64,000 nucleotides of DNA, from positions 248,001-312,000 of the forward strand of contig CBFFRP010000297.1 of assembly GCA_965644295.1 (NCBI GenBank). Direction: 5' to 3'. A program made the position numbers and the translations under genes. Within the stretch, counting starts at the first letter, position 1. Each line of letters starts with the position of its first letter. Origin of the DNA: Paraphysomonas bandaiensis. Lineage: Eukaryota > Chrysophyceae. Of the stretch, positions 1 through 11,540 are shown piece by piece. The notes beneath the pieces were generated by a model. The model saw only the letters and a list, made by a program, of their open reading frames with translations, ran no database searches and was not told the DNA's origin.

Positions 1-287
1 GCTTTTTCTGGGGTTTTATGGAGTGAGAAACGGATCAATTGTATACACTGGAGCTCTGTATATATATGTATACACATCACACAGCACTACATACAGCAGT
101 ACATGTCGCCATTACATGAACAAGGCATGAATTTATAGACAGCCAGGTCACTTCTACTTAACATGTGATGAATAGAGCGTATATTGACATAACTGGTACA
201 CTATCAATCGATTGAAATCATGCCTATATAACATATATATACACACACCTGACTACAGTGACTGTTACTATAATACTTGAGTATTAA

Positions 288-3200
288 ATGAATGCCTTCC
301 CTCACGAGAGTGATGTTATTCATGATAAAACACTGAAGCGAATCTTGAAATCAGTGGAACGACTTCGAGCATTAAAACCTGAGCATAGATTTGAAAAATA
401 TGAGAAGTTGGTGCGGTATATAGCTGCCCATATGCATGATCGACAGGATGATGTATTGCTTCAAACAACTGCAGTGTGGTCACTTCTTAATTTGGTTAAA
501 TTGGAACCACATTATGGACCAGATATAATGATAAAATCTGGAATTGCGGCTTCCATAAGTCATGTCCTCCGCCTAGATAGTACCAATGACAATACCAGAA
601 AGTATGCGAGTGAGCTCGTGAGGCTACTATGGTGAGTGGATTTCTGTACTACGAATATTCTTTAATTTAACTCATTGTTATTTTTTAAAGCGGGAATGGG
701 AAACCTTCAAGTGGTGATGATGGATCCGTGCATATGAGTGTTCTACAAGACGGTGGCCAGCAGCTGGAATCCATTTCACTTGGAACTGCAGACGACTCGA
801 TATCTGACCAGCAGTCCGCGATTGCATCATTTTCGCCGTATTATATCGACGAGAAGAATGTAGAAATATTGAACGGGTTGTTTGAAGACAAGGGTATGTG
901 GAAAGATATTAACGATAGTCACTTAGCCCTTCATCGACTTGGCACTGCTCTAGAACAGGACAGTGTCGATGGTGACAGCCGAACCGTTCATTCGTCTCTA
1001 ACCGACTTTTGGGATACTATGAACAGGCGGTATAATTATCCTAGTGCTCGTTCTGGTATGGGATCCAGAGCGCGCACACAGTCATCTCAAAATTCTGAGG
1101 ATCCATGGGGACATGAGCGCGAGGCCTGGGTACATACCGGGACAGGGACATCTCTCACTCGCACTAGACTCGAGGAAGCGAGACAACATGGGCGCAGGGT
1201 AGAAAAATCTCCTACACACCATACCCGCGGTAGAACGACCTCTGGAACATATCATTCTGCTACTGGACCGCAAATGCGTCGAAAACGTTTTGTATTAACT
1301 GATAGCCTTCCAACCAACGGCAAGCGCAAGCCTGCGGAGGCTGTGGTTCCTGATCATATGGCCAGATTGGACCCTCTCTCTATGAATGTTACCACAGCCC
1401 TACGTTCAGTTGTGAACCAAAAGCGACAACAAGATGATGGGACTGAATCTGAGGATATCTCTATTCTAATAGATGCTAGATCGAAGAACAGGATAGATTC
1501 CCATATTGTGGAAGACTATGACGGAGCGGGTAGCGAAAATCAATTCTTCACTCGACAAGGGGCAGATGGCGTCGACAAAACTAGAATACGAGCTGAAAAG
1601 CTGACCGATATGGAGTTTTTAAGAAATTTTTTTGTTGCAAAGGCGACCTTGGCAGATTCCCAGAACCTGATTTCGCGAATGCAGGTAAGCTGGTTTATAC
1701 TTGTCACGCATGCACGTAACAATATATGTACAGGACATACTGGAGCTCATGGATCGTGATGACACCGGTTATGTATCGTGGAAGTGTTTTTCGCGTGTTT
1801 TGGTATCTCTTGCACCGAAGCATTTGTTACGTGCCGATGTAACGAGTTTCCTGGATGCCCAGGTGGACGATGAAAATGACCTCATTGACTACAAAGAGTT
1901 TGCAATATCTGGCAAAGTAATGATCATCGAGAGAAAGGAGGGTGTCAAGGAGGTACTAGCAAGAAGCTGGTACTCGCGGCAGAAGGGAAGTAGAGCTCTG
2001 CGAGACGGAGATCCGAGTAGTACCTACTCATGGAAGAATCACGTGGAGTGGTACAGGAAACGCAAGGCTGAGGCGCTTATATGGCTAATGCGGAGGGCCA
2101 ACAGGGCAATCCAGTACTATCACTATGTTTCTACTGCCCAGGAATATCTTCTGAACGCTGGTAAGTGGGGAAAGGCCCTCACATATCTCATGGATTGTGG
2201 CGACCGGGCTCTACAGGCAATCGACGCGGGAAGAGTCATTCGCGCATCTCTTTTCGAGCGGGTTACGCATGCCAGGAGGTACAAGCTAAAGCGGGAGGAA
2301 GCGCGAAAGTTCCTCATTGCTGTAGCAAACACTGTGGAAATAAAAGAAGACGGAACATTTGTCAAGAAAGTTGATCCTGTAGTTGTCGAACTCACTCCCC
2401 AGCCTTGTCCCAAGCTCTCCAAGGTTTATAAGATTAAATATCAAGCTATAAACGCAATCGCAGCACTCAAAGCACATGCTGATATTGCCGAGGCGAAAAT
2501 GGTGAAAAGAGACGAGGCTTATGATTGGCTATGTGTTCTTGCTGTGAAGAGTCTGAAACAACATAACGTGCACAATGCCACGGTATATGAGCTGATGCAG
2601 ATGGGCGAGGCTGCTAGAGAGCATTGTTGTGTCCTGGATACTGCGTTATTGTCTCTTCTTCACTATGGTGAGCGTGCATTGGCATTCTTTGACCGTCAAG
2701 AGAAAGCATTACGCGATTTGATAAACCTGGGTCGACGAAGTGTGGCATTCGTTGAAAGGAAAGAAAAGGAAAGTATTGCTCTTAGAGAGCTTGGCATGAG
2801 TACTCTAACGAGACTGAACCTTCGGGAGAATGGATTCGCGTATCTGTCGATGCGGCGATATAACGCTGTGCGGCGTCGTGAAATGCAAGAAGTTGCTTTC
2901 CAATATCTTTCAGGAATTCCGCGGAAAATGTTTGAAAATGAGGAAACTGTACACCGAGCACACCTTTGGCTGCAGGAAAGAGTTATTCGTGCTCAGAGGC
3001 ACTGTGATGCATGTTTACGAGCACACAAAAAACTCAAGGTCTTGCAGTCCACACTTGCACCGCATTGTTTTACTAGTTTTGTGTAGACGATAGCATCCCG
3101 ATCTGTTGCTACTTCTCGAATCAGGACTGTGGCGCATGCAGATTTAAAACAGGTTTGCTTTATTTGCTGTTTGTGCAAATCATATCTCTTATAATGTTAT

Positions 3201-3858
3201 ATAGATTGGATACCAGGCTCTACGAAAGCAATTTGAGCTTACGTGGGTTCCAATAAAAGGAAATAAGGAGAGACTGCGTGATGAGATTAAGCGGATAACT
3301 AGAAATGATAAGCGCGTGGCTGTTGTGAGAAGGGAATTGTCTGAGGAGGAACGCTGGAGAGCTGATCTGATGGATGCATTTGCAGCCCTAGCCACAGCGT
3401 TTTCGAATGGCACCATTGCAATGGCTGGGGTTGGACGGACAGCAGAACGAGCACTAAAACGTACTCGTTCCTTGGATGCTGATGGGAATGAACTGCCGGA
3501 ATTGGGCAGGTAGAAATGTGTATATTTGTATTTATTATTTTAATAAGTGGAACTGTGTAGACTTGGTTTTAAGCGCCTAATTCAAGACGGCAAATTACTA
3601 GGAATGCCGAAAGGAACGGCTGACTCTTGCTACGAAAGTGTTGACAGTGATGCGTCAGGATGCGTATCTTTTGATGAGGTCTGGACATGGTTTCTTCACC
3701 AAGCCAGGAAAAAGAAGCCAGGAAGTGTACATATTTCCATTTCTACTATAGTACCTGCCAAAGAGCGCGCTTTGACGGCACTGATGAAACGTTTTGCAGC
3801 TAATGAATCTAGGTCAGTGACAACTCAAAAGGATGCATTATCAGTTTATGATTCGTAA
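288..3858 (+). CDS. EF-hand protein with helical repeats, 1103 aa, 6 exons
   Basis: Six exons join in frame: 288-631, 691-1684, 1734-3038, 3087-3152, 3205-3509 and 3561-3858, with GT-AG introns of 48-59 nt. Residues 1-114 are helical, resembling an armadillo-type segment. Residues 115-440 are Ser/Arg/Thr-rich and probably disordered. A first EF-hand-like loop begins at D453 (DRDDTGYVSW) but has Cys instead of the final acidic residue. A good loop, DSDASGCVSFDE, spans 1033-1044. Between them lies a long basic helical region with recurring blocks such as YLMDCGDRAL, LLHYGERALAF and LINLGRRSVAF. I do not recognise the family. A calcium-responsive scaffold is inference from the EF-hands only. The start is the first ATG of exon 1. 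Confidence 0.8.
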
Positions 3859-4194
3859 ATATATTATTTTGTGTGTGTTGTCAATGTGCAGTGATATGTG
3901 TATACTTTATTAACAAACAAATTTACATTTGTGTGGTACGTACGCGGCAATCATTTGAAATGGCTAATATATATATAAGAAATAGAATTTTTTAATTGAA
4001 GGCGTAAAATATTTGAAGTTATTGATTGATGTCTAGAGTCTAGAGTATATGTTTCTAGGTTTGAGTGAAATTTCTTATTTCTGACTAATATAAGTGAACA
4101 CCATAAACACTTAGTCAACCTCTAGTCATTGTAACTGAAAATATGAATTATTAATGAGAGAAAAAAACACTTGACTTGAGGTTTTTACTCCAAT
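3859..4194. other. AT-rich spacer, nothing recognised
   Basis: Downstream of the EF-hand gene. No supported reading frame, RNA gene or repeat match within the window was seen here. Confidence 0.5.
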
Positions 4195-4425
4195 TTCGGT
4201 TCGACAAAGGAATTACATCAAATAAATTTGACTACATCAAATTCGTCAAGGCCCAAGTAAGTTAAGACGTCTATACAAGTGACACTAATTAGTGTCCCTT
4301 GTATCACACAAGTATTTGCTAAAAACATCTCCTGACTATATATGCGACTCACATTATCTTCCCGTAAATATCTCTGGTACTTATCCCTCCGAACACCACG
4401 AAAAGGTGTTGGAATACGTATGGTT
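4195..4425 (-). repeat. Dispersed repeat R1, partial copy
   Basis: This stretch resembles, in reverse orientation, the blocks at 8110-8460 and 59355-59705, and runs the same way as 29995-30370. Shared words include the reverse complements of GTGTAGACGTCTT, ACAAGGGACACTA and TACCGGAGATAT. In the 29-30 kb hAT element the same block lies just inside the right terminal region, so this copy probably belongs to the hAT remnant ending near 5004. About 300 bp of unrelated DNA (4417-4721) interrupts the arrangement. Confidence 0.6.
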
Positions 4426-4721
4426 CTCTAAGATAGTACTGTAGAATACGTTAAATACAATGTGAAAAACAGTAATACGTAGTCAATAGTCAAAGGTGCT
4501 ATATAGCTATAACTGTGAAACTGAAGTATTATATCATGACGATTCAAGATACGGAAGTTGAGCAGTGGTTGACATGAACGAAATAATTTATCATGTTGTT
4601 GACATGTGTTACATGACAACACACACAATTGTGTATACAATTATAATAAAGTAATCTATCTAGTTTGACTAACTTAAACTTCTCTTACAACGATCTTAAT
4701 CATCTGAAAATGGTCATTAGT

Positions 4722-5004
4722 CAACAAAAGGTACGAGTCCAACTTTGTTGAGGAACCTAATCATCATTTTTATTTAGATATTGAATTATTTATTACCTTG
4801 ACTAGGCTTTTACATCGAAATTCAATCAATTTGACGAGGTTGGATAATTTTTCCCAGGGATGCATAACAACTAAATTACACACAGGTTGTAGTCAATTTT
4901 ATTTGCAATTATTACTTGCTGTCCTAATTTCAGTTATTGCCATTATTTCAATAATAGACAATTAATTGCTGTTAATAAAAAATCAATTGATACGAAGCCC
5001 CGTC
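4722..5004 (-). mobile_element. hAT element right-end remnant
   Basis: The sequence from GTACGAGTCCAACTTTG to GATACGAAGCCCCG matches the right end of the hAT element at 30350-30580, including the terminal motif (reverse complement GGGCTTCGTATCAATTGA, compared with CAGGGCTGCGTATCAATTA). It is AT-rich and no transposase frame remains. It is probably the end of a decayed copy whose other parts are the R1 block at 4195-4425. Confidence 0.55.
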
Positions 5005-5574
5005 TGTTATACCTGATTACTATCATTAATACTGCTTTTTTATTGATATCACTATTACTACATAATATGTTAGTGTTCTTATCTCTTATTATTACAGTTA
5101 CCTTTATTTATCGTATTTTAATCTGACATTTATTCTTTGTCTTTGTGTCTCCCCCAACAGATTAATTACACTCTCTCCTACGTGTTCAATAAAGAAAAAG
5201 AGCCAAATGATAAGAAGATTACGAAATTCCTCAAGACGATATGACTTCTATGAATATATATATTCATAATCGTGGCATTAATTTGGCGCTGGTGTGAGAA
5301 TATATCTCACATACGCCTCGAATATCGACAAAAGAAAGCTAAAATATTAGATTTTAACCTTACTTAAAATTATCATGTCACACAGAAAACCCTAGAATTC
5401 CGGACATCAAATCCTAATGTCATATGTAATTCTACGTTTAATCGTATCCAAATTCCAAATATCATGTGTAACCCTAAGTTAAATTATATCCTACTAACAT
5501 AAGTAATTCTACGCTAAAATCATATCCACATCAATTTCATATCCACATTGAATACGTTGTCCGAATTTAACATC
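5005..5574. other. AT-rich spacer
   Basis: No gene recognised. A few short repeats of a CATATGTAATTCTACG-like phrase occur at about 5410-5560. The Crypton-like frame starts at 5575. Confidence 0.4.
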
Positions 5575-6381
5575 ATGGCCACACCACGAAGTAAGTGGAT
5601 GAGAGAATATCTTGAAAACGAGAAGGAGGAAACTCGTGACATAGCAGGAAGAATATCATCTGAGAGAATCCATGTAAAAACGAAGGCAATGTATACTAGC
5701 AAAGTAAAGCAGATAACCGAGTGGTTTCGTGCTTATTTTCCTGTGGGCAGCTTGGATGATGACAAGCTGATAATTCCTGCCAACAAAGATCAAGTGATGT
5801 GTGTTTTGGTGTTCTGTGTAAAGCAACAAACGCCCGAAAGAAATTGAACGAGTCAAATGACATACCCGATCATCAGGAGGACCCCTACCGAAGTGCTCTT
5901 ATGGATTTTTACACATCACACAAATAGAAATAGAAGTCGGACTTGGACGTGGAGCTAAAAACTCTCCTGGATGCATTAGAGAAACTATGAAATTGATTTC
6001 GGCAGCGATGTAGGATAAAAATAGGGGAAGGGAAGAAAAAGTTAGAGTTCTCAGGGTATGAGATGATCTGTAAAAAATTCGTAAAGATGTCAGCGCAGAC
6101 TGTTAGATGAGTGTCTGGAAGTTGGACTGGGGCATACCTCGTGCTGCTGTGGAACGAGCCGGACTGATTCGATATATCAGCTAATGCTACAGCATATTTA
6201 TTGGGAAGGTGATTGTGTCATTGTAGAACAGCATGGACACAAAGGGGATCAGAAGGGTAACAAAATATATGGAAAACATGTTTATCCACTAAATCCCTGG
6301 AGTTGTCCGATCTTGGCCCTTGCAGTCAACATTTTCAGTTATCATATCGAAGTGAGAAGGGAAGTAAGTGCCCCATTCTGA
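5575..6381 (+). mobile_element. Crypton-like tyrosine recombinase, N-terminal and middle pieces, decayed
   Basis: An ATG frame at 5575-5847 encodes a basic helical segment with HVKTKAMYTSKVKQITEWF, like the N-terminal SAM-like DNA-binding part of Crypton recombinases. The frame breaks at 5847, and short coding-like pieces follow in other frames. At 6184-6381 a second piece has HKGDQKGNKIYGKHVYPLNP followed by CPILALAV. This matches the KGDQ..HVY.NP...CPVLALA motif that I know from Crypton-type recombinases of protists. The catalytic C-terminal part is missing here, but similar C-terminal pieces occur at 10027 and 11224. The assignment rests on motif recall and was not searched. Confidence 0.6.
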
Positions 6382-6787
6382 GCGCCTACTTAGGTAGATT
6401 CGGATGGGGACCGGGTGAATACCTAACTAATACTTGATTTAGTCCCATTCGTTATTTGCTAGCTACCTACTGAACCCAACTAGCTACATCATTATCACAC
6501 GGTATTCAGCGCTGAATATGCAGTGAGAACCCGGAGTGGGGAACTGCTGAACTAAGCAATGTGTACATAGGTACAGGCGAGCAATCGCAGCAGCACTCAG
6601 CCGCACCCACTAGAGGGCCTCACGCAGTAATTAGTTACGCTGTCAATATGGGGAAGTGACAACCCGGGTGGAGAAGCGCTGAACTAAGCAATGTGTACAT
6701 AGGTAGAGGTGCGCGGTCACAACACTCAGCAGCACTCACTAGAGGGCCGCACGCAGTGATTAGTTACGCTGTCAATATGGGGCAATG
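6371..6787 (+). repeat. 283-bp repeat unit plus internal partial repeat
   Basis: From TGCCCCATTCTGAGCGC to GCTGTCAATATGGGG the unit recurs nearly unchanged at 9737-10019 and, lacking its first bases, at 10948-11216. Here it is followed by a diverged second copy of its last 125 bp (about 6660-6783), sharing CTGAACTAAGCAATGTGTAC. It starts as GTAAGT directly after the recombinase frame, and in the other copies it ends before recombinase C-terminal sequence. It could therefore be a long intron of the Crypton gene or an independent insertion. Confidence 0.75.
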
Positions 6788-7317
6788 AAATCACATACGT
6801 ACATATGGCTGTCAATATCATAATTATGATAGAAGTCAGCTTCTGTTGAACCTAGTATTGAAGTTGAATGTCAATATTTGCCCGGTGCTGATATGAGCGC
6901 TCTGTTGAGCCCAAATTAGATAAAAAAAGCTTGTTTTGAGACTAAATGGAGATAAATCACTGAAGCAACATTTTAAGCGTACCAACGCAATTATGTTTCT
7001 CTACAAGGTAGGAATTGTTTACAAAATATAATGTTCGAATCTTTCATAATATAAATAGTTATTATACTGTACTCGAAAATCTTAAAGCAAAGTCATTGAA
7101 CAATATGGGTACGATTTTGTCTTCATCTTACAGCAGCGGTGCCCACTTAATTAAATGAAAACGATTCCATTGAATACTGTGTTTGTTGGTGTCGAGTGAA
7201 CCGAATGATAAAAAATAGTAAAAGAGAAAAAGCAAAGTGAACATCTACAATATTAGATCAAACAAAGTGCCTGATATTGGTGAAGGCGAGTGTGTGTATG
7301 TCCTTGAATTTGTTATT
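6788..7317. other. Spacer, nothing recognised
   Basis: AT-rich sequence between the Crypton debris and the minus-strand gene at 7318-7728. No coding frame or RNA gene could be supported. Confidence 0.4.
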
Positions 7318-7728
7318 TTATTTTGTATTATCCGTCGGCACCTCTTCTTTGTCTCGGCTGGCAAAGGATTGTCTCATACTCTTGTACTCCTCACTCTGGC
7401 CAAAGAGAAGCAAATTTTTAAGAGCACTGAGCTCACTTGCCTGTTTCGCCATCTCAATTTCTTTGTTTAGCAATTGTTTCGCATTCTCAGTATCTTTCTT
7501 CGCCAACTCTTTGTTGTTTTGAATTTTTTCTTCGTTCATTTTAACAGCGTCTCTACTCTGTACAGCGAAGGCTACTATACCTCCAACTCCAATCACTAAT
7601 CCAGCCAATAAAGTGATGCCGCGACTGTGTTCTTCTAATAGTGTGAAAGTTTCGTATGTTCCTCTTGATGTAGAAGCTTTTCGTCTAGTGCCTACAGTAC
7701 GCAAGAATGAACGAAAACGATACATCAT
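7318..7728 (-). CDS. Small single-pass membrane protein, possible mitochondrial, 136 aa
   Basis: A single-exon frame starts at the tandem ATG codons at 7728/7725. The first 30 residues are rich in Arg, Ser and Thr with no acidic residue until about position 27 (MMYRFRSFLRTVGTRRK). This fits a mitochondrial targeting signal. A hydrophobic Gly-rich span (GITLLAGLVIGVGGIVAFAV) follows at about 37-56, then a Lys/Glu-rich coiled coil (about 65-110) and a charged tail. The architecture suggests an organelle membrane protein with a soluble coiled coil. I do not recognise the family. Composition and frame integrity argue for a real gene amid transposon debris. Confidence 0.55.
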   Translation of the reverse strand: MMYRFRSFLRTVGTRRKASTSRGTYETFTLLEEHSRGITLLAGLVIGVGGIVAFAVQSRDAVKMNEEKIQNNKELAKKDTENAKQLLNKEIEMAKQASELSALKNLLLFGQSEEYKSMRQSFASRDKEEVPTDNTK

Positions 7729-7737
7729 TCCAATCAA

Positions 7738-8109
7738 TTATTTATTTATATGTCTTGTATGTGTTTATGTTGAATCACTATAATTTTGATGTAATAATAT
7801 CGAGATATGTTGGCTCTGTTGTGGAGTGTTTGATCAGAGTAGTAGTCCGAGCGGCCGAGTATCGAGCAGTAAGAAGTCTAGAATACACTCACTCCTCGTG
7901 TATAGTACACTACTCTTCTGTTGTACTGTACTCCCTTCCACATACAGAGTGCTCTTGTGTTTCAGTTTGCATTTTCAGTTTACAGTTGTGAGTGGTGCAG
8001 TAGATGTGCCGATAAAGTGATCCAATTGGTTGACTTTATTGTAGTATGATAGGCTGTGCACATACATATCATCAGAACATGTAGTTGTCGTGTTGTTTGA
8101 CGATTTGAG
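7738..8109. other. Spacer, nothing recognised
   Basis: Probable promoter side of the minus-strand small gene. Several plus-strand frames are open but lack domain signal and splice logic. Confidence 0.35.
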
Positions 8110-8460
8110 TCAACAAAGTCGGACTCGCACCTTTTCGTGGTGTTCTGGGGGATAAGTACCGGAGATATTATCTCTGGGAAACTAACGTGAGCCGAACACA
8201 TAGTCAGCAGATAACATTCTGCCCACTCATAGCCGAATGCTTGTGTGGTACAAGAGACACAGATTAGTGTCACTTGTGTAGACGTCTTTGGGCCCTGACG
8301 AATAAACAGACATCCGGGACAGGGCCCACCTGAAGGGTAACCGGGATATTGGGCTGCCTGCTGAAGCCAAGCATCCGGGATGTCTACGTTAAGAACTCAA
8401 AAAAACTGAAGTCAGCAGATGTCAGGTATATCAACATTCTGCTTGCTCACTGCGTTTGCT
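8110..8460 (+). repeat. Dispersed repeat R1, copy 2
   Basis: From AAAGTCGGACTCGCACC to TTCTGCTTGCTCACTGC, this copy matches 59355-59705 in the same orientation and 29995-30370 in reverse. Shared words include CTTTTCGTGGTGTTCTGG, ATTGGGCTGCCTGCTGAAG and GCAGATGTCAGGTATATC. No intact frame. The block occurs inside a hAT element at 29-30 kb, so it probably derives from hAT copies. Confidence 0.7.
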
Positions 8461-8732
8461 TGTGTATGCTGAGTATGAGTGATTGATGCTGAGTATGAGT
8501 TCACGTTATTCGGCATCTGTGTGGCCAATGACCGAGGTAATGCGTCAAACTTTCCTCATGGATGCATGGCAATGACAATGTGATTAGACCTGTCATGTCT
8601 TCCCACACGTCTACTGCCTAGTCTTGGTTACTCCTGACCCAGGTCATTGAGATTATATCAAGGCTCTGGCACTGCTCTCCAAGCAGTGTCAGGTACATTT
8701 GTGTGTGTTTTTATGTTATTTCTTACTTAGTA

Positions 8733-9105
8733 GGTTTTCATCCGAGCGGAGAAGGTGCACGGTTTCCTACTAGCGTTCACTCGGGAGAAGGGTGCAAGGT
8801 GGATGCATGTGCTGGACGAGTGCACATAATGGAGGGAAGACATTGGAGTCAGCTTGAATTTGTAACAGACTTTGGTAGATATCTGTGTGCAAATTGCGTC
8901 AGTGAGACCGCTTCGTGACCGTGGGAGGACCCGGCGCTAGAGCTACTCTATTCCCCCTTCCAGACTACCTACTGCTGTGAACACCACCTTGAAGGGCCCT
9001 AAAGATCTGCCGCATATACAGGAGACATATATCGAAGACATCGACCGCAAGTTGTTTGTGTTAGGACAAGTAGATTGGGTAGGAGCGTATGATCCGGCTT
9101 AAACA
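8733..9105 (+). pseudogene. Possible jacalin-like lectin fragment, broken
   Basis: A frame at about 8733-8918 reads with repeated aromatic/Gly phrases such as HWSQLEFVTDFGRY, like the strand pattern of jacalin-type beta-prism lectins. It stops at 8916-8918. A second coding-like stretch in another frame (about 8975-9102) contains KDLPHIQETYIEDIDRKLF and ends at TAA. I see no convincing splice pair to join them, so frameshift decay is likely. The family call is a weak visual match. The part could also be an uncharacterised exon. Confidence 0.25.
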
Positions 9106-9736
9106 CGCAATTCGTCGTATGCCCATGTAGCTATCGAAATCGTGTTGTGTAGTTGAGCACTTGTCGGTGCATACAATAGTAACTAGATGAGAGTCCTGTT
9201 ATGCTTAGTGTTGCGCGAGTTGTTAGGTTGGTCGCGGCAACGCACAAGCTTGCGCTTCTTAATAATCAGATTTTCAATATGTTTGATTTGATTGTTTAGT
9301 CATTCTTTCTTACACGTCGTTGTTATACGAATTAATAAGATTATTTTACGCGTAGTGTAAGAAATAAGCTTTTTCAGCAATTGCGTTCTGCTGTGCACGG
9401 TTTGTGTACAAATACGCGTAGAAAAGTTTCAAGTGTATACTAGTGTAGTTGTAGTATATGGTGAACTGCTGCTGTGTATATGTCAACTAACGTTCATCTT
9501 TATATGTTACTTTAAACTGTCAGTAGTGCCATGAAACAAGATGATTTCTACACCAGAAGCCGATATCTATCTACTTGACTATCATATTTCCATCACCCCC
9601 TCCATGAATGCGATGCCTATTCATATATATTCGTGAAAGTGACTGTTAGTAGTCTCACAGACCCCCTCACGTACATACGACACTAACATAGACATGTACC
9701 AGTCTATTATCTTATGTCGCTGAATATGCAGTGATT
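9106..9736. other. Spacer, nothing recognised
   Basis: No supported gene. A short phrase near 9230 (GCAACGCACAAGCTTGCGC) resembles the GCTTGCGGTGACGCACAAGC motif that ends R1-containing elements. Confidence 0.35.
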
Positions 9737-10026
9737 GCCCCATTCTGAGCGCGTACTTAGGTAGATTCGGATGGGGACCGGGTGGGTACCTAACTAATAC
9801 TTGATTTAAGTCCCATTCGTTATTTGCTAGCTACCTACTGAACCCAACTAGCTACATCATTATCACACGGTATTCAGCGCTGAATATGCAGTGAGAACCC
9901 GGAGTGGGGAACTGCTGAACTAAGCAATGTGTACATAGGTACAGGCGAGCAATCGCAGCAGCACTCAGCCGCACCCACTAGAGGGCCTCACGCAGTAATT
10001 AGTTACGCTGTCAATATGGGGCAGTA

Positions 10027-10343
10027 AGGATTTGCGATCAATTCTGTTTAAACTATCTGAAGAAGAGCTCGATCAGTTGGGATATAATCCATGTGATATC
10101 GGTAGTCACAGTTGCCGGAAAAGGGGCTACAGCTACTGTCATGGTTAAGTGAATGGTCCCAGTCCAGTTAGAATAGACCATTCCTTAGGGAATCTTAAAG
10201 ATCGATATATATTTTGCAGGAGATGAAGCAGATCATTTATGTGGTCGAATGATATGTGGATTGGATTACTCTTCGCCAGAATTCGGAATACTTCCACCTC
10301 AACTTCGTGATGAATATTCAGAACTGTTATTGGAGGCATTCTA
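10027..10343 (+). pseudogene. Crypton-like recombinase C-terminal piece, copy A
   Basis: Read in shifting frames, this segment carries the catalytic end of a Crypton-type tyrosine recombinase. First comes a helix ending DIGSHSCRK, which gives the H-x-x-R box of the family. Then LGNLKDRYIF, whose Tyr sits where the nucleophile is expected. Then AGDEADHLCGRMICGL and FGILPPQL, which match the GDQ..GR...GL...F..LPP tail. At least two frameshifts and a stop separate them, so it is dead. Family assignment rests on recalled motifs. Confidence 0.6.
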
Positions 10344-11223
10344 GTGCTCTATGACGACGGACTATAACAGTTATCCTGATAGTATGTAGACCGTATTTCC
10401 TTTCTATTGGCGCCTTCATTACATCAGGAGGACTACCTACGTGTATGTGTATATATGTGAGAGGGTCTGTAGCTCTATGAGCAGTCACCATGACATACAT
10501 CTATGAACACGCATCACTTCAGCGGAGGGATTAAAGAGAACATGACGATAAAGTAGATAATTATCGGGCTTCTGGTGTCGACATCATCTCATATCATGCC
10601 ACTGCTGATAGTTTAATGGAACATATGAAGAGATGCGTGTGATATAAGATCCTATACAACCGTATACCAGATACTGTATACCCCAAAATACAAAATACAC
10701 ATAAACTGATTCATAGCAGAATACGTAGTGTGTACTGTATTTTACGTATTTTTATTATACTGATATAATCAACAAGAAGATACGTCAATACGACTTCATT
10801 ACAAGGTTCTAGATAACCAGCGTATACTGCTGTATATGTTATGAGACTACTGCTGATAGTTTAATGGAACATATGAAGAGATGCGTGTGATATAAGATCC
10901 TATACAACCGTATACCAGATACTGTATACCCCAAAATACAAAAAAACGCGTACTTAGGTAGATTCGGATGGGGACCGGGTGGGTACCTAACTAATACTTG
11001 ATTTAAGTCCCATTCGTTATTTGCTAGCTACCTACTGAACCCAACTAGCTACATCATTATCACACGGTATTCAGCGCTGAATATGCAGTGAGAACCCGGA
11101 GTGGGGAACTGCTGAACTAAGCAATGTGTACATAGGTACAGGCGAGCAATCGCAGCAGCACTCAGCCGCACCCACTAGAGGGCCTCACGCAGTAATTAGT
11201 TACGCTGTCAATATGGGGCAGTA

Positions 11224-11540
11224 AGGATTTGCGATCAATTCTGTTTAAACTATCTGAAGAAGAGCTCGATCAGTTGGGATATAATCCATGTGATATCGGT
11301 AGTCACAGTTGCCGGAAAAGGGGCTACAGCTACTGTCATGGTTAAGTGAATGGTCCCAGTCCAGTTAGAATAGACCATTCCTTAGGGAATCTTAAAGATC
11401 GATATATATTTTGCAGGAGATGAAGCAGATCATTTATGTGGTCGAATGATATGTGGATTGGATTACTCTTCGCCAGAATTCGGAATACTTCCACCTCAAC
11501 TTCGTGATGAATATTCAGAACTGTTATTGGAGGCATTCTA
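11224..11540 (+). pseudogene. Crypton-like recombinase C-terminal piece, copy B
   Basis: This is the second copy of the recombinase C-terminal remnant, 1197 bp downstream of copy A. It carries the same frameshifts and stops, so the piece was already broken when the duplication happened. Confidence 0.6.

Noticed and set aside
7840-7870. GTCCGAGCGGCCGAG, reminiscent of a tRNA D-arm
   Set aside because: No T-arm, acceptor pairing or anticodon stem follows.
10145-11536. Two identical 64-codon minus-strand frames
   Set aside because: They are antisense shadows of the duplicated recombinase remnant and start in its frameshifted region.
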